37,503 nucleotides of DNA from a virus. Under the pieces are notes generated by a model, which saw nothing but the letters and a program-made list of their open reading frames with translations, was not told the DNA's origin and did not search any database. Position numbers and translations under genes: made by a program. Below, piece by piece: positions 1-8,260 of this stretch (its first letter is position 1; every line of letters begins with the position of its first letter). The stretch spans positions 1 to 37,503 of IMG/VR virus record IMGVR_UViG_3300005556_000003. One strand, written 5' to 3'.

Positions 1-21
1 GGGGGGGGGGGGGAGCAAAAG

Positions 22-495
22 ATGGCTCTGAAGAAGGAATATCGCTGTGAGCTCTGTGCGCTGGAATTTGATTCCTACATCGAACTTTGCCCTAAATGTG
101 CGCGACCAGCTAAGCGCGCTTACCGGACTGCGCCAGGCTATATTACCCGGGGCCTGGTTAGACGAATCGATCATATTCTTGGTGCTGAACTGCGTGACCG
201 CGGACTTGCTGATTTACCCAAGCCTAGAGATTTCAGTGACCGGGAACCCTCCAAGCCCTATCTGGCGGGCGAATGGGACAAATGTTCCGGAAGTGGCCAG
301 ATCCCGATCAGTCCGCAATGGGGCCGGGGCGCGGTAAAAAACGTCAATGAAACCTTTGGCACACACTTTGATGCACCGGCCTCGCCCGGAAACTCCTATT
401 CGGTGCCCGAGGCGAGCGGTCCCGGCCGGGATTATATCCGGGCGCACACTCAGATTGTGGCCCGCATCGATAAAGACGGGAACCGGATCGGATGA
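22..495 (+). CDS. Zinc-ribbon protein upstream of portal
   Basis: A 157 aa protein. Its first 26 residues carry two Cys pairs, CELC at about 9-12 and CPKC at about 23-26, which is the layout of a small zinc ribbon. The remaining 130 residues are rich in Gly, Pro and Arg and match no family I recognise. Its TGA overlaps the portal ATG by 4 nt (ATGA), so the two are translationally coupled. A GGAG formed by the end of the 13-G run lies 6 nt before the ATG. In other phages small proteins between terminase and portal are often of this kind, but the role here is unknown. The gene model is secure; the function is only metal binding by inference. Confidence 0.75.
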   Translation: MALKKEYRCELCALEFDSYIELCPKCARPAKRAYRTAPGYITRGLVRRIDHILGAELRDRGLADLPKPRDFSDREPSKPYLAGEWDKCSGSGQIPISPQWGRGAVKNVNETFGTHFDAPASPGNSYSVPEASGPGRDYIRAHTQIVARIDKDGNRIG

Positions 496-2171
496 AGTTT
501 CCTCCACGGGACGCTAAATTCCGCCAGGAGCGCTTTGAAGCTGCCCACAAGATCATGCGCCATTGCATGAACTCGGCTCCGCAACGCGCCATCGAGAACC
601 GGATCCGCAAAAATATCTATCTTTTCGGTACTGCTTCGGGTGAAGATACCCGGCTCAACAAGGTTAAACCGATCCTGCGCCGGCTGGCCTCATTTCTGTA
701 CAGTCAGGATTCTATTCAGTTCTGGGTAGAATTATTGGCTGACGAATTTAATGCCCAATGCTTTGAATGGCTCGAAACCGTCAGTGACCATATCAACGAT
801 GCCTGGCACGAGACCTGTGCAGATGAAAAAGCCCGTTTAGGCGTCGAATGGTCGACGGTCAAAGGCGCGATGATCTTTTATGCCAAAGCTGACGCGCTCA
901 CTGACTCTTCTTATATAGTACAATCTTACCTGATTGAACCTGAGAATTTCGGAGTCTGGCGTGAAGACATTACTGAACTCGATCGCCAGGAAGCAGTTTG
1001 TCATGCTTCCTACAAATCACGACCTGAGCTGGAGCGATTACTTGTTCGCCACCCGCAGCGAGCAGAAATCCTGGCCGGACTTGAGACCGCTCCGAGCGAT
1101 GCGGGAGTTAATTCTAATGTCTTTCCTTCAAGCTTGAGTCCCTTATCGAGCGATGTGAGCGCGATTACCGGGATTGCGCCCGAAACCCCTGGCGGGCGCT
1201 CAAATTATCAGCCTGATAACCCCGATGTGCTCTATCGCCTCTATGAGCTGACCGCCTGGGACGACACCCTCGGAGATTTTAATGTCTTTACCTTTTCAAG
1301 TCAGCACCTGATTTATGACCGGCCTTTGAGTGAGCTTAGTGTTTCGGGTCTTTATCCTTACGTCAAGATCTCCGCCGACGAGATGCCTGGCTATTTCTGG
1401 GGCGCATCGGGCGTAGATGATCTGGCCCCCTTGCAGGAATGGAATGCCGACCGGCTGGCCAAGCTGGACAAGCTCTTTGGCCTCATTCTGGAACCCCCGA
1501 CTGCGGTGATCGGCCCGGTGGGCGGGTTGACCGAAGAAAAGGTCGCGCAGTTCCGCAAAGGCCGCGGGGTCATGGCCCTGGGGCAACCGGGCAGCGATGT
1601 TAAACAGTTTCAACCCCAGATCCCTGACAGTGCCTTCATGATGCTCGAAGCGGTCGAGAACTACTTTATCGAGACGGCCGGGATGCGTCCGGCAATGTTT
1701 GGTAAACCAGAACCCGGAGTAAGAACCGAGGGGATGGCGGCAAGTTATTTGCGCCTAGGGGGCAGTGAGACTCGGGCGCGCGCGCTGACCATCGAACGGC
1801 AACTGGAACAATGCGCCACCTTGATTTTCCTGCTGAAACGCAAGTATGAGACCACTAAACTGCAAGCCGCTAATGGTGATGTTTTTACGCTCTCGCTCTT
1901 TCCCGAAGGCGCCCGGGTCCGGGTCGACGGGCATTCCAGCAGTCCGCTTTTTATCGAGGACCATTCCCAGACGGTGATGGCCCTGGCCCGGCTGGGGGTA
2001 ATTGATGAACGTTCCATTCTGGATCTGTTGCCCTCCTTACCTTACCGCTCACTATTCAAGTATCGGCTCAAAGACCGCTGGATGGCTAATATGGTGGCCG
2101 AAGCGGTGCACAAGCGCCAGCAGCAGGACAAACGCGAAGGCAAAGAGGCCGGCCCAAAGAAAGCCGCTTAA
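492..2171 (+). CDS. Portal (head-tail connector) protein
   Basis: A 559 aa protein at the usual length for podovirus portals. Portals form a dodecameric ring at one vertex of the capsid and conduct DNA packaging and ejection. The recognition rests on overall character: a charged helical N-terminus, an alpha/beta wing region, a C-terminal helical stretch after the motif GVRTEGMAASYLRLGGSE (about 412-429) that resembles the portal stem/crown helices, and a very basic Lys-rich tail. Position also supports it, being first in the order portal, scaffold, capsid. No terminase is seen upstream because the window starts 470 bases before. It has no clear SD and probably depends on coupling to the preceding gene. 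Confidence 0.8.
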   Translation: MKFPPRDAKFRQERFEAAHKIMRHCMNSAPQRAIENRIRKNIYLFGTASGEDTRLNKVKPILRRLASFLYSQDSIQFWVELLADEFNAQCFEWLETVSDHINDAWHETCADEKARLGVEWSTVKGAMIFYAKADALTDSSYIVQSYLIEPENFGVWREDITELDRQEAVCHASYKSRPELERLLVRHPQRAEILAGLETAPSDAGVNSNVFPSSLSPLSSDVSAITGIAPETPGGRSNYQPDNPDVLYRLYELTAWDDTLGDFNVFTFSSQHLIYDRPLSELSVSGLYPYVKISADEMPGYFWGASGVDDLAPLQEWNADRLAKLDKLFGLILEPPTAVIGPVGGLTEEKVAQFRKGRGVMALGQPGSDVKQFQPQIPDSAFMMLEAVENYFIETAGMRPAMFGKPEPGVRTEGMAASYLRLGGSETRARALTIERQLEQCATLIFLLKRKYETTKLQAANGDVFTLSLFPEGARVRVDGHSSSPLFIEDHSQTVMALARLGVIDERSILDLLPSLPYRSLFKYRLKDRWMANMVAEAVHKRQQQDKREGKEAGPKKAA

Positions 2172-2220
2172 AAAGAAAATGTTGCACCCCAGCACCCTTT
2201 GAACCTATTATCGCTCCAGT

Positions 2221-2252
2221 CAGTTGATGACATGTCAACTGGAATCTTTAAA
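2221..2252 (+). promoter_or_regulatory. Candidate promoter with palindrome
   Basis: TTGATG (2224-2229), 17 bp, then TTTAAA (2247-2252) resembles a sigma70 promoter, 4/6 at each box. The same stretch holds an inverted repeat, CAGTTGA / TCAACTG around 7 bp, with the 10 bp palindrome TGACATGTCA at 2228-2237 inside it. It lies in the 177 bp gap after the portal gene and could serve the capsid genes. No transcription data; moderate to low confidence. Confidence 0.35.
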
Positions 2253-2274
2253 CAGAAAGGAGTGCTCCCAACCT

Positions 2275-2325
2275 ATGGAACTTCCATTCGGGTTCAGACG
2301 CGGTCGCAAACATAAGCGACGCTAG
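2275..2325 (+). CDS. Basic 16-residue peptide
   Basis: ATG to TAG, 16 codons, encoding MELPFGFRRGRKHKRR. Half of the residues are Arg, Lys or His, as in short nucleic-acid-binding tails. AAAGGAG at 2256-2262 is one of the few real SD sequences in the window, but its spacing of 12 nt is long. The next gene has its own SD only a few bases after this stop. It could be a true micro-protein or a translated leader. No homology is claimed. Confidence 0.4.
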   Translation: MELPFGFRRGRKHKRR

Positions 2326-2348
2326 CGCTGGGAGGTGAGTACAGAGCG

Positions 2349-2816
2349 GTGCCCGACTCCCCAGACACACAAACACTCCAAGAGCCGGATACCAGTACGC
2401 CTCCAGGAGCCGGTCAACCCGGCCCGGCTAGCGGTGGAGCATCCCAGCCACCGGGCAGTCCCAAAGCTGCGATGCCTCCACAAGGTGGCCCGCTCGGGAC
2501 CCCGGCCAATGAACTGGGCAATCAGGTCCGGGGCCGGCAACTCGCGCGCGCCGCACTCGCCATTCTGGAAGAAGCCTGGAGCGCCATGCGCAACAAGACC
2601 GAAGAAGGTCAGATCCTTTTTAAAGCCATTGGTCTGTTAAACAAACATTTCGGCCAGGATCAGGAAGATAAATCAGCAGCGCTCATGAGTAGTGTTCGCA
2701 AACAAATGACGGCTCGACCCGGTGCCCAGCCGCCCGCCGCCGCCGGTGGCACTGCGCCGACTCCGCCCCCTGGCCCGATCCCGCAACCTGGCGCGGCACC
2801 CGGCATGATGCGCTGA
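2349..2816 (+). CDS. Small Pro/Ala-rich virion-region protein
   Basis: A 155 aa protein starting at GTG 2349, chosen because GGGAGGTGAG (2330-2339) ends 9 nt before it, the best SD of the region. The first 60 and last 40 residues are low-complexity Pro/Gly/Ala/Thr. The centre (about 60-120) is a predicted pair of amphipathic helices containing ARAALAILEEAW and KSAALMSSVRKQM. This looks like a small helical head protein flanked by disordered arms. It sits between portal and scaffold. I do not recognise a family. Confidence 0.7.
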   Translation: MPDSPDTQTLQEPDTSTPPGAGQPGPASGGASQPPGSPKAAMPPQGGPLGTPANELGNQVRGRQLARAALAILEEAWSAMRNKTEEGQILFKAIGLLNKHFGQDQEDKSAALMSSVRKQMTARPGAQPPAAAGGTAPTPPPGPIPQPGAAPGMMR

Positions 2817-2834
2817 ACTAGCTACTTTTTATAT

Positions 2835-3071
2835 ATGGCCATCGATCCCAACAAAGATATTGAAGCGATCCTGCAAAAGGAATTCCGCAGTGGCGGCTTT
2901 AACGGTACCGGCTATTCGGGCCCTTGCGAATATGATTCAGGTACCCTGACCGGGCAGCTGCCCCAAGGCACTGCCATGAAAACCCCCGGCGTAGGGCAAC
3001 CCAACGCTTACCGCGAATTTAATTATACTTCTAATTACTCCGGCCAAAGAAAACTCCCGACTAAACCCTAA
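2835..3071 (+). CDS. Hypothetical 78 aa protein
   Basis: ATG follows an AT-rich stretch without SD. The protein begins with a short helix (DPNKDIEAILQKEF) and continues Gly/Tyr/Ser/Thr-rich to a basic end. It lies 18 bases after the previous stop and 5 bases before the next start, so it is part of the head-gene transcript. No family recognised; a small structural role is only inferred from place. Confidence 0.6.
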   Translation: MAIDPNKDIEAILQKEFRSGGFNGTGYSGPCEYDSGTLTGQLPQGTAMKTPGVGQPNAYREFNYTSNYSGQRKLPTKP

Positions 3072-3076
3072 AGATT

Positions 3077-3247
3077 ATGAGAAAACCACCTTCAGGTAAC
3101 CTGATCCGCAAGATCACCGATACTTCCCAACTTCATCTGGACACGATTAACCCGCCGGTAATTCCCGATTTCGCACCAGTCGATATCGCCCGGCTTAAAC
3201 CAGGCCGCTTCAGCCAGGTAACTATCCGCATCGGCAAAACTCCTTAA
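3077..3247 (+). CDS. Hypothetical 56 aa protein
   Basis: ATG 3077 to TAA 3247 gives a 56 aa basic protein with a run of Asp, Ile and Pro in the middle (NPPVIPDF). It starts 5 nt after the stop of the previous gene and fills a space that otherwise has no rightward gene. The opposite-strand frame here has no context. No SD is visible and no family is recognised. It is followed at once by a GC-rich hairpin. Confidence 0.5.
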   Translation: MRKPPSGNLIRKITDTSQLHLDTINPPVIPDFAPVDIARLKPGRFSQVTIRIGKTP

Positions 3248-3268
3248 CCCCCTCCCCCGAGGGGGGTT
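3246..3268 (+). terminator. GC-rich hairpin before scaffold gene
   Basis: AACCCCCTC (3246-3254), a CCCC loop and GAGGGGGGTT (3259-3268) form a stem of about 9 bp with one bulged G. It overlaps the stop codon of the preceding gene. Only TTT follows, so it is not a full intrinsic terminator. It may lower read-through or mark an mRNA end or processing point before the scaffold and capsid genes. Confidence 0.4.
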
Positions 3269-3299
3269 TGCGGGTGGGGCGTGTTCCATGTAGAACAAT

Positions 3300-3854
3300 A
3301 TGGCTGATTCCAGAGTAGATGCCGAAGGCTTAATGCGAGTCTACAACGATTTCATGGCTGATCCGGAAATCGGCCCTGAATTCCTCAAACTTTATCAACG
3401 CAAATATCCTAAAGCCCGGGTCCCGGAACTCGAAACTCTCCGGCAGGTTGAGAAAAAATTTGAGCCAGAGATTGACGCGACTAAAAAAGAACTTTCTGCC
3501 CTTAAAGAGGAAATGATGGCCGAACGGGTCCGGCGTAAAATTGATGAGGAACGCGACCGGCTGCGCGCACCGCCCTTTGGGCTATCAGATTCTGAGATTG
3601 AAGCAGTCGAGAAAATCGCTGCCGAAGAGGGCGTTTCTTACACTTCGGCCGCGCAACTTTATTCCTATCGGGCTGGCGGGGGCATGTCCCCATCGGGCTT
3701 TGTGCCGCGGCCGCGCGCCGAGCGGCCCGAAGAAGATTGGCGCAAAGAGCTCAAAAACCCCGATAGCCCGCTCTTTAAAGATACCGACAATTATCTGGCA
3801 GAGCGCCGGCAGAAGATTTTAAAGGAAATCGGTCCCCTGCGCGTTAATCAATAA
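3300..3854 (+). CDS. Probable capsid scaffolding protein
   Basis: A 184 aa, highly charged, mostly helical protein directly before the major capsid gene, the classical place of the scaffold. Residues about 45-90 form a likely coiled coil (LETLRQVEKKFEPEIDATK and following EE/KK heptads), then a Gly/Pro hinge near 125-140 and a basic helical C-terminus, the part that binds capsid protein in known scaffolds. It is shorter than P22 gp8 (303 aa). No SD is seen. The alternative is a head accessory protein. Assignment is from position and composition, not from a sequence motif. Confidence 0.55.
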   Translation: MADSRVDAEGLMRVYNDFMADPEIGPEFLKLYQRKYPKARVPELETLRQVEKKFEPEIDATKKELSALKEEMMAERVRRKIDEERDRLRAPPFGLSDSEIEAVEKIAAEEGVSYTSAAQLYSYRAGGGMSPSGFVPRPRAERPEEDWRKELKNPDSPLFKDTDNYLAERRQKILKEIGPLRVNQ

Positions 3855-3889
3855 GCTTTTCCTCCTCTAACCAAACTCCCCAATAGAAC

Positions 3890-4915
3890 ATGCCTAGCGG
3901 CTTCGGATACAGACCACAAAGTGGTGGTATTGATACCCAGTTATCAACACTCACCAGACGTGCGGAATTAGCGAAAGTTGTCGTCCAGATCTGGAACTCT
4001 TCGCCCACCATTTGCGCACTGTTAAGTAACGCTCAACTCGAAGCTGGCGGCATAGATTCGGTAGTTGCCAATGTGCAATACGCCCAATTGGTGCAGCCCC
4101 AATGGACCAGTTTCCAGGGCAATTTCAGTGCTCCTTCGGTCGTGCAGGGCATTCAGCCGGCCACCTGGACTTTCTGCTGGGCAGTGTGTCCGATCCCGGT
4201 AATGATTTCCGAACTCCTGATTCAGGACGAACAGGCGATTCAATCGATCTTAAATCTGCGCATGACCGATGCCGGCAATTCCATGCGCGATATGATCGCT
4301 TTTTCCCTCTTTAACAATACCGCTAACCCGCTCCAGATTCTGGGTTTGCCCGTCGCGGTTGATGATGGGACCGCTGCGGCCACTTACGGAGGAATCACCC
4401 GCGCCGCCAACGCCTGGTGGCAAAGTCCCCGCATTAATGTTGGCGGTACCCTGACCCGGGCAAACTTAAGCCAATACATTATGGGCGTGGTTGCTCGCCA
4501 GGGTGAAGCCCCGGATTTTATTATGATGCATCCGGCCGCCTGGGTAAACCTCTACTCCGACATTCTGGCTACCGGCAGTGCTGGCTCGGAACGTTACTGG
4601 CCCAATCAGGATAAAACCGATAAATATCTGTCCAGTTTCCGGGCAATCGAAGTTGCCGGGGTGCCGGTCTACATGGATCCCTACGTGCCCAACACTACCG
4701 GCGCCCAGGCCACCAACATCGCCTACCTGATCAACACCAATTACCTGACCATGAAGGTGCATCAACAGGCCCAGTGGGAATTTATGGACTTTGTGCCCAT
4801 GACCCCGGTTTATCAGCTTTCCTACACCGGAGTTGCTTACATTGTGCTGGCCCTGGTTAATACCAAGCCGCTCTCCTGCATGAAACTTTATAACATCACT
4901 ACAACCGCCATCTAG
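3890..4915 (+). CDS. Major capsid protein
   Basis: A 341 aa protein, one of the commonest sizes for HK97-fold capsid subunits, directly after the probable scaffold. Its character fits: an N-terminal helical arm, a long beta-rich region, the segment FIMMHPAAWVNLYSDI (about 213-228) resembling the nucleotide-free 'spine helix and P-domain' arrangement of phage capsids, and a C-terminal beta region ending in hydrophobic strands (YIVLALVN). The product would form the icosahedral shell. Known podovirus capsids of this type are distant from T7. No SD is present in front of the ATG, unusual for such an abundant protein. Confidence 0.8.
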   Translation: MPSGFGYRPQSGGIDTQLSTLTRRAELAKVVVQIWNSSPTICALLSNAQLEAGGIDSVVANVQYAQLVQPQWTSFQGNFSAPSVVQGIQPATWTFCWAVCPIPVMISELLIQDEQAIQSILNLRMTDAGNSMRDMIAFSLFNNTANPLQILGLPVAVDDGTAAATYGGITRAANAWWQSPRINVGGTLTRANLSQYIMGVVARQGEAPDFIMMHPAAWVNLYSDILATGSAGSERYWPNQDKTDKYLSSFRAIEVAGVPVYMDPYVPNTTGAQATNIAYLINTNYLTMKVHQQAQWEFMDFVPMTPVYQLSYTGVAYIVLALVNTKPLSCMKLYNITTTAI

Positions 4916-4917
4916 TT

Positions 4918-5595
4918 ATGCCGCAAAGACTTCTGGGAATTGGTGTTACTGAGTTTCCGCCCCCGAGCCCGATCGCCACTCCGACCGCCTGGATCGGACC
5001 AACCATCAGCGGGACCTGCACTTACGCATCCTCGAGCACTGTCACCGTGATCACCCCCAGCGCCCCGATCGGTGCCGGTGGGACTGTCACCCAGTTTAGC
5101 GGGGTCGATAATATGGTGGTCGGTCAGCTCTGGTTTGGTGGCGGGGTCCCGCTCGGAACCACTATCGCGACGATCGCCAGCGCTACCAGCGTTACCTTGA
5201 GCGCTGCCGCTACCATTAGCGGCGCTGGGCAAGCCTTTAGTACCGGGCCAGGCTTACCAGTGCAATCGGTTTATGGATTCCTGACTACCGGCGGCGCCGT
5301 TGAACCGATTACGGGCATCGTGGCTGATTCGTTCCTCTCTATCCCTAACCTCCAGTCGATCCTTACCTTGACCCATTATTACATCCCGCCCGGGCAAGGG
5401 ATCTGTGTGCTGGTAGCCAGCGCCACCACCGCCAGCACTTATCAGTATCAGGCTCCCAATGGTACCTGGAATACGATTACCTCGGTGGCCGCAGGCGCGA
5501 CCGCGTCCTTTCCTTACATTTCTGATGGCCTCAATTTCAGAATCAACAATGCCGGGTCGGGTACCGATACCGCCACCTTTTTCCAGACCAATTAG
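4918..5595 (+). CDS. Ser/Thr-rich capsid decoration-like protein
   Basis: A 225 aa protein starting 2 bases after the capsid stop. It is almost free of charged residues and rich in Thr, Ser, Gly, Ala and Val, with short repeated units such as VTVITPSAPIGAG and TTIATIASATSVTLSAAAT that suggest stacked beta strands. A second beta-rich part follows (YYIPPGQGICVLVASAT, about 156-172) that resembles a jelly-roll-like surface domain. Position after the capsid gene suggests a head decoration or fibre. No family was recognised with certainty. Confidence 0.65.
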   Translation: MPQRLLGIGVTEFPPPSPIATPTAWIGPTISGTCTYASSSTVTVITPSAPIGAGGTVTQFSGVDNMVVGQLWFGGGVPLGTTIATIASATSVTLSAAATISGAGQAFSTGPGLPVQSVYGFLTTGGAVEPITGIVADSFLSIPNLQSILTLTHYYIPPGQGICVLVASATTASTYQYQAPNGTWNTITSVAAGATASFPYISDGLNFRINNAGSGTDTATFFQTN

Positions 5596-5607
5596 GCTCC
5601 CCTAGCG

Positions 5608-6015
5608 ATGGCGCACGGTTTTCCAGATGATCTGCGGGTGGTGGTTCTTAATAAGAACGATTTCCATATCACCCTGACTTATGACGGGGTACCCTACGAT
5701 TACAAGGCCGCTAAACCTTTGACTGTACCGCCCGAAGTTGCCTGGTTTCATTTCGCTTTCGACGCCCGGCTCAATCCGCCAGCCCGTAACCGCACCGGCG
5801 GAGTCGACAAGTTTGGTACTCCCTGGTATGAAAATCGGCTGATCTCTTACGGTTGGGCTGAAGACGATTGGGACGTCCCGATGGTCAAGAAACGGCGCGA
5901 ACCCTGGCACGATGCGGCCACTAAAAAGGGCTGGTTTGAGAATTTCGATTTCCGGGTGATCGGCCGCAATACGGTACGTAACGCCAGGGAATTTGACGCG
6001 CTGCCAGTGTCCTAG
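5608..6015 (+). CDS. Hypothetical virion-region protein
   Basis: A 135 aa protein with a beta-rich start (LRVVVLNKNDFHITLTYDG) and a Trp-rich acidic middle (YGWAEDDWDVPMVKK). It sits between the decoration-like protein and the adaptor, a position often used by head-completion proteins. There is no SD. I recognise no family. The gene model is supported by tight spacing (12 and 18 bases to its neighbours) and balanced composition. Confidence 0.65.
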   Translation: MAHGFPDDLRVVVLNKNDFHITLTYDGVPYDYKAAKPLTVPPEVAWFHFAFDARLNPPARNRTGGVDKFGTPWYENRLISYGWAEDDWDVPMVKKRREPWHDAATKKGWFENFDFRVIGRNTVRNAREFDALPVS

Positions 6016-6033
6016 CCTTAAGCGCTGGATGCA

Positions 6034-6687
6034 ATGTTACTCTCAGATTACGTTTACCGGACACGCCGATTGTTGCGTGATGCTAACGCCACTTTCTGGG
6101 ATAACACCCAGTTAAATACCTGGATCAATAAGGGCCGTAACGATATCTCGATCTTGACCGGCGCTTCCCGCACCCTTGCCCTGATTGGGTGTGTGCAAGG
6201 TCAGGAAAGTTACCCTTTCTCAGATATTTTAGCCCAGGTCGTGGCTAACGGGAACCCGGCCCAATCGATTAATCAGATTCTTAATGTCAGCTTTTTACCT
6301 AATCCGACACTGCGCTACCCCTTGCGGCGTTGCGAATTTTCCCGCTACAATAACCTTTACCGGCAACTTACCACCTTCCAGGGCTGGCCGACTATCTGGA
6401 GCGTGCTGGGATATCAGGCATTTTATGCGATGCCGATCCCGTCCTCGAACGCGTTCCAGTTCGAGATTGACTCCCTCTATACGCCTAACCCGCTAGTTAA
6501 CTCCACTGATCAGGAAACCGTTTTGCCCGATCCCTGGGCTGATCTGGTGCCGCTCAAAGCCGCTAAATGGAGCAAATATTACGAGGAAGCTTATCAGGAT
6601 GCCGATGTGTTCGAATCCAAGTTTTTAGAGCAACTCTCCGAAATCGGCGGCGCGCTCCCGATGTGGCAGGGGGGCGATGATTTTTAA
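6034..6687 (+). CDS. Head-tail adaptor protein (SU10-type)
   Basis: A 217 aa protein. Its start, LLSDYVYRTRRLLRDANATFW followed by NTQLNTWINKGRNDI, is the typical opening of the SU10-like phage adaptor family: a first helix, then WINKGRNDI-like helix. These proteins form the ring between portal and nozzle (equivalent of T7 gp11). The C-terminus (VPLKAAKWSKYYEEAYQDA) is the usual helix that faces the portal. It lies just before the nozzle candidate, the standard order. It has no strong SD. Confidence 0.75.
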   Translation: MLLSDYVYRTRRLLRDANATFWDNTQLNTWINKGRNDISILTGASRTLALIGCVQGQESYPFSDILAQVVANGNPAQSINQILNVSFLPNPTLRYPLRRCEFSRYNNLYRQLTTFQGWPTIWSVLGYQAFYAMPIPSSNAFQFEIDSLYTPNPLVNSTDQETVLPDPWADLVPLKAAKWSKYYEEAYQDADVFESKFLEQLSEIGGALPMWQGGDDF

Positions 6688-6703
6688 GGATTCGTGTTGA
6701 CCA

Positions 6704-8257
6704 ATGCCAGCAGCAACTTTTGGCTCTGAATCCGAATCGCAATTAAAAGAGCTGGTGATCCCGCCGATCTCGGGGACTTCCTGGGGTAACTGGCAGGGGC
6801 TGGTTCGTTATGACCAGTTCTCAAGATATTCAATAGATGATACGGCAGCTGACGACCTGCAAAACTGGTTGCCGCAAGGCTCCTCGCTACGGCAATTGCC
6901 GGGGCTGAGTTCGAACATCGCAACTTTACCTGCAGGTAGCGCAGTATGGGTTTCAATGCAGAGCTTGAGTGGCGGTGTTTATTTTTTTGTTTTAGCCACC
7001 AGTGGGCACATTTACCAGATCAGTCTTGGGGGCACCATTACGGATGTCTCTGGGGGGACTTCTCTCTCGGCAAGTTCGCAGATCACCAACTGGCAGGGTA
7101 CCACCATCCTGTTCAGCGATCCGAATGTATCCAAGATTTATTCCTGGAATGGAACAACTTTTGCGACTGTTTTTAATTCTCAGCAGGCCAGCTTTATTGC
7201 GGTCTATCAAAGTCATTTGTGGATGGCCCAGGGCAACACCATCACCTGGACTGATACCAACTCTTACAGTTCGCTGGGCGGGGTGGCCGGGTCTTTGGCG
7301 ATTACCGAATACGATTGCCTGACCGGGATCAATGCTTTAATACCCTTTAACGGGCTGTTATATATTTTCGGGGCTTCCTTTATTCAGGTGATCGGCAACC
7401 TTTTTGTGTCCGGTTCCCCGGCGGTTTTGCAGTTCAGCCGCTACACCATGGAAGCCCAGATTGGCACGGTCTCGAGCTTTTCCATTCTGCCTTTTGGCCA
7501 GAACCTCTATTTTGCTTCCAAATACGGGATCTGGATGATTAACGGAACTATTCCCCTGAAAGTCAGTCAGGCCCTCGACGGTTTTTTCCAGAATCTGGAT
7601 GCCGCTTCCAGTTTTTCAAGCGGCTATTGTCAGATTAATGAGGTTCCTTGTCTGTGTTGGAACGTGCTTTTTAATGGGGATTCTCCAGCCACTTATCGCA
7701 CCTTCTGCATGACCAATTCCGGTCAATGGTTCAGCGCGGTGTTCGGGACGGTGAAATTCATCTCTTCCTTTAATGTCGGCGGAATCCCGACCCTTTATGG
7801 TACCGACGGGCAGAATGTCTTTAGCATGTTCACCAATAATGCCGTGCCGGTGCAGAGCGTTTATAACACCAAATACTGGTTGTTCGGTTCCCCGATCGGC
7901 TACGATGATATTCAATTTCTGGCTCTGTTCATGATTACCACTGGCGAGGTCACCCTGACCATCAATTATCTGGACAATAGCGGGAATATCTTGAGTCCGC
8001 CCTCCCCATTATTGCAAACTGGAGGCACTAATATAGTCTGGAAAAACGATCTGAGTAACCTGATCACTTGGCAAAACAATGCCGCCAGCGTGATCAAGTG
8101 GTCATCGACTGCTGATCAGAACCAGGACGTGTTCCAGTTTGATGGGCCCGGCAGATTGCGTTCGTTCGCTTTTAATTCCATTACGGTCGGAGCAGGCATT
8201 TATTTGCAATCAGTTTCAGTCGGATATAAGTCGGTCGAGGCCGGTTGGGGAACTTGA
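6704..8257 (+). CDS. Tail nozzle / gp10-like beta-propeller protein
   Basis: A 517 aa, beta-rich protein with several blade-like repeats of the kind 'G-x-x-Y-F-x-G', for example GGVYFFVLATSGHIYQISLG (about 90-109), LWMAQGNTITWTD, FNGLLYIFGASFIQVIG and FGQNLYFASKYGIWMING. The opening includes DDLQNWLPQGSSLRQLPGL, similar to the 'N-x-x-x-x-x-G-x-L-x-x-R-P-G' beginning of P22 gp10 and related nozzle proteins. It would close the tail channel below the adaptor. Place (after the adaptor, before the collar fibre) agrees. No SD. The family level is inferred, not proven. Confidence 0.65.
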   Translation: MPAATFGSESESQLKELVIPPISGTSWGNWQGLVRYDQFSRYSIDDTAADDLQNWLPQGSSLRQLPGLSSNIATLPAGSAVWVSMQSLSGGVYFFVLATSGHIYQISLGGTITDVSGGTSLSASSQITNWQGTTILFSDPNVSKIYSWNGTTFATVFNSQQASFIAVYQSHLWMAQGNTITWTDTNSYSSLGGVAGSLAITEYDCLTGINALIPFNGLLYIFGASFIQVIGNLFVSGSPAVLQFSRYTMEAQIGTVSSFSILPFGQNLYFASKYGIWMINGTIPLKVSQALDGFFQNLDAASSFSSGYCQINEVPCLCWNVLFNGDSPATYRTFCMTNSGQWFSAVFGTVKFISSFNVGGIPTLYGTDGQNVFSMFTNNAVPVQSVYNTKYWLFGSPIGYDDIQFLALFMITTGEVTLTINYLDNSGNILSPPSPLLQTGGTNIVWKNDLSNLITWQNNAASVIKWSSTADQNQDVFQFDGPGRLRSFAFNSITVGAGIYLQSVSVGYKSVEAGWGT

Positions 8258-8260
8258 AAA

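Noticed and set aside
3092-3298. Leftward 68 aa frame
   Set aside because: It is antisense to the small gene 3077-3247 and the hairpin, and no leftward context exists here.
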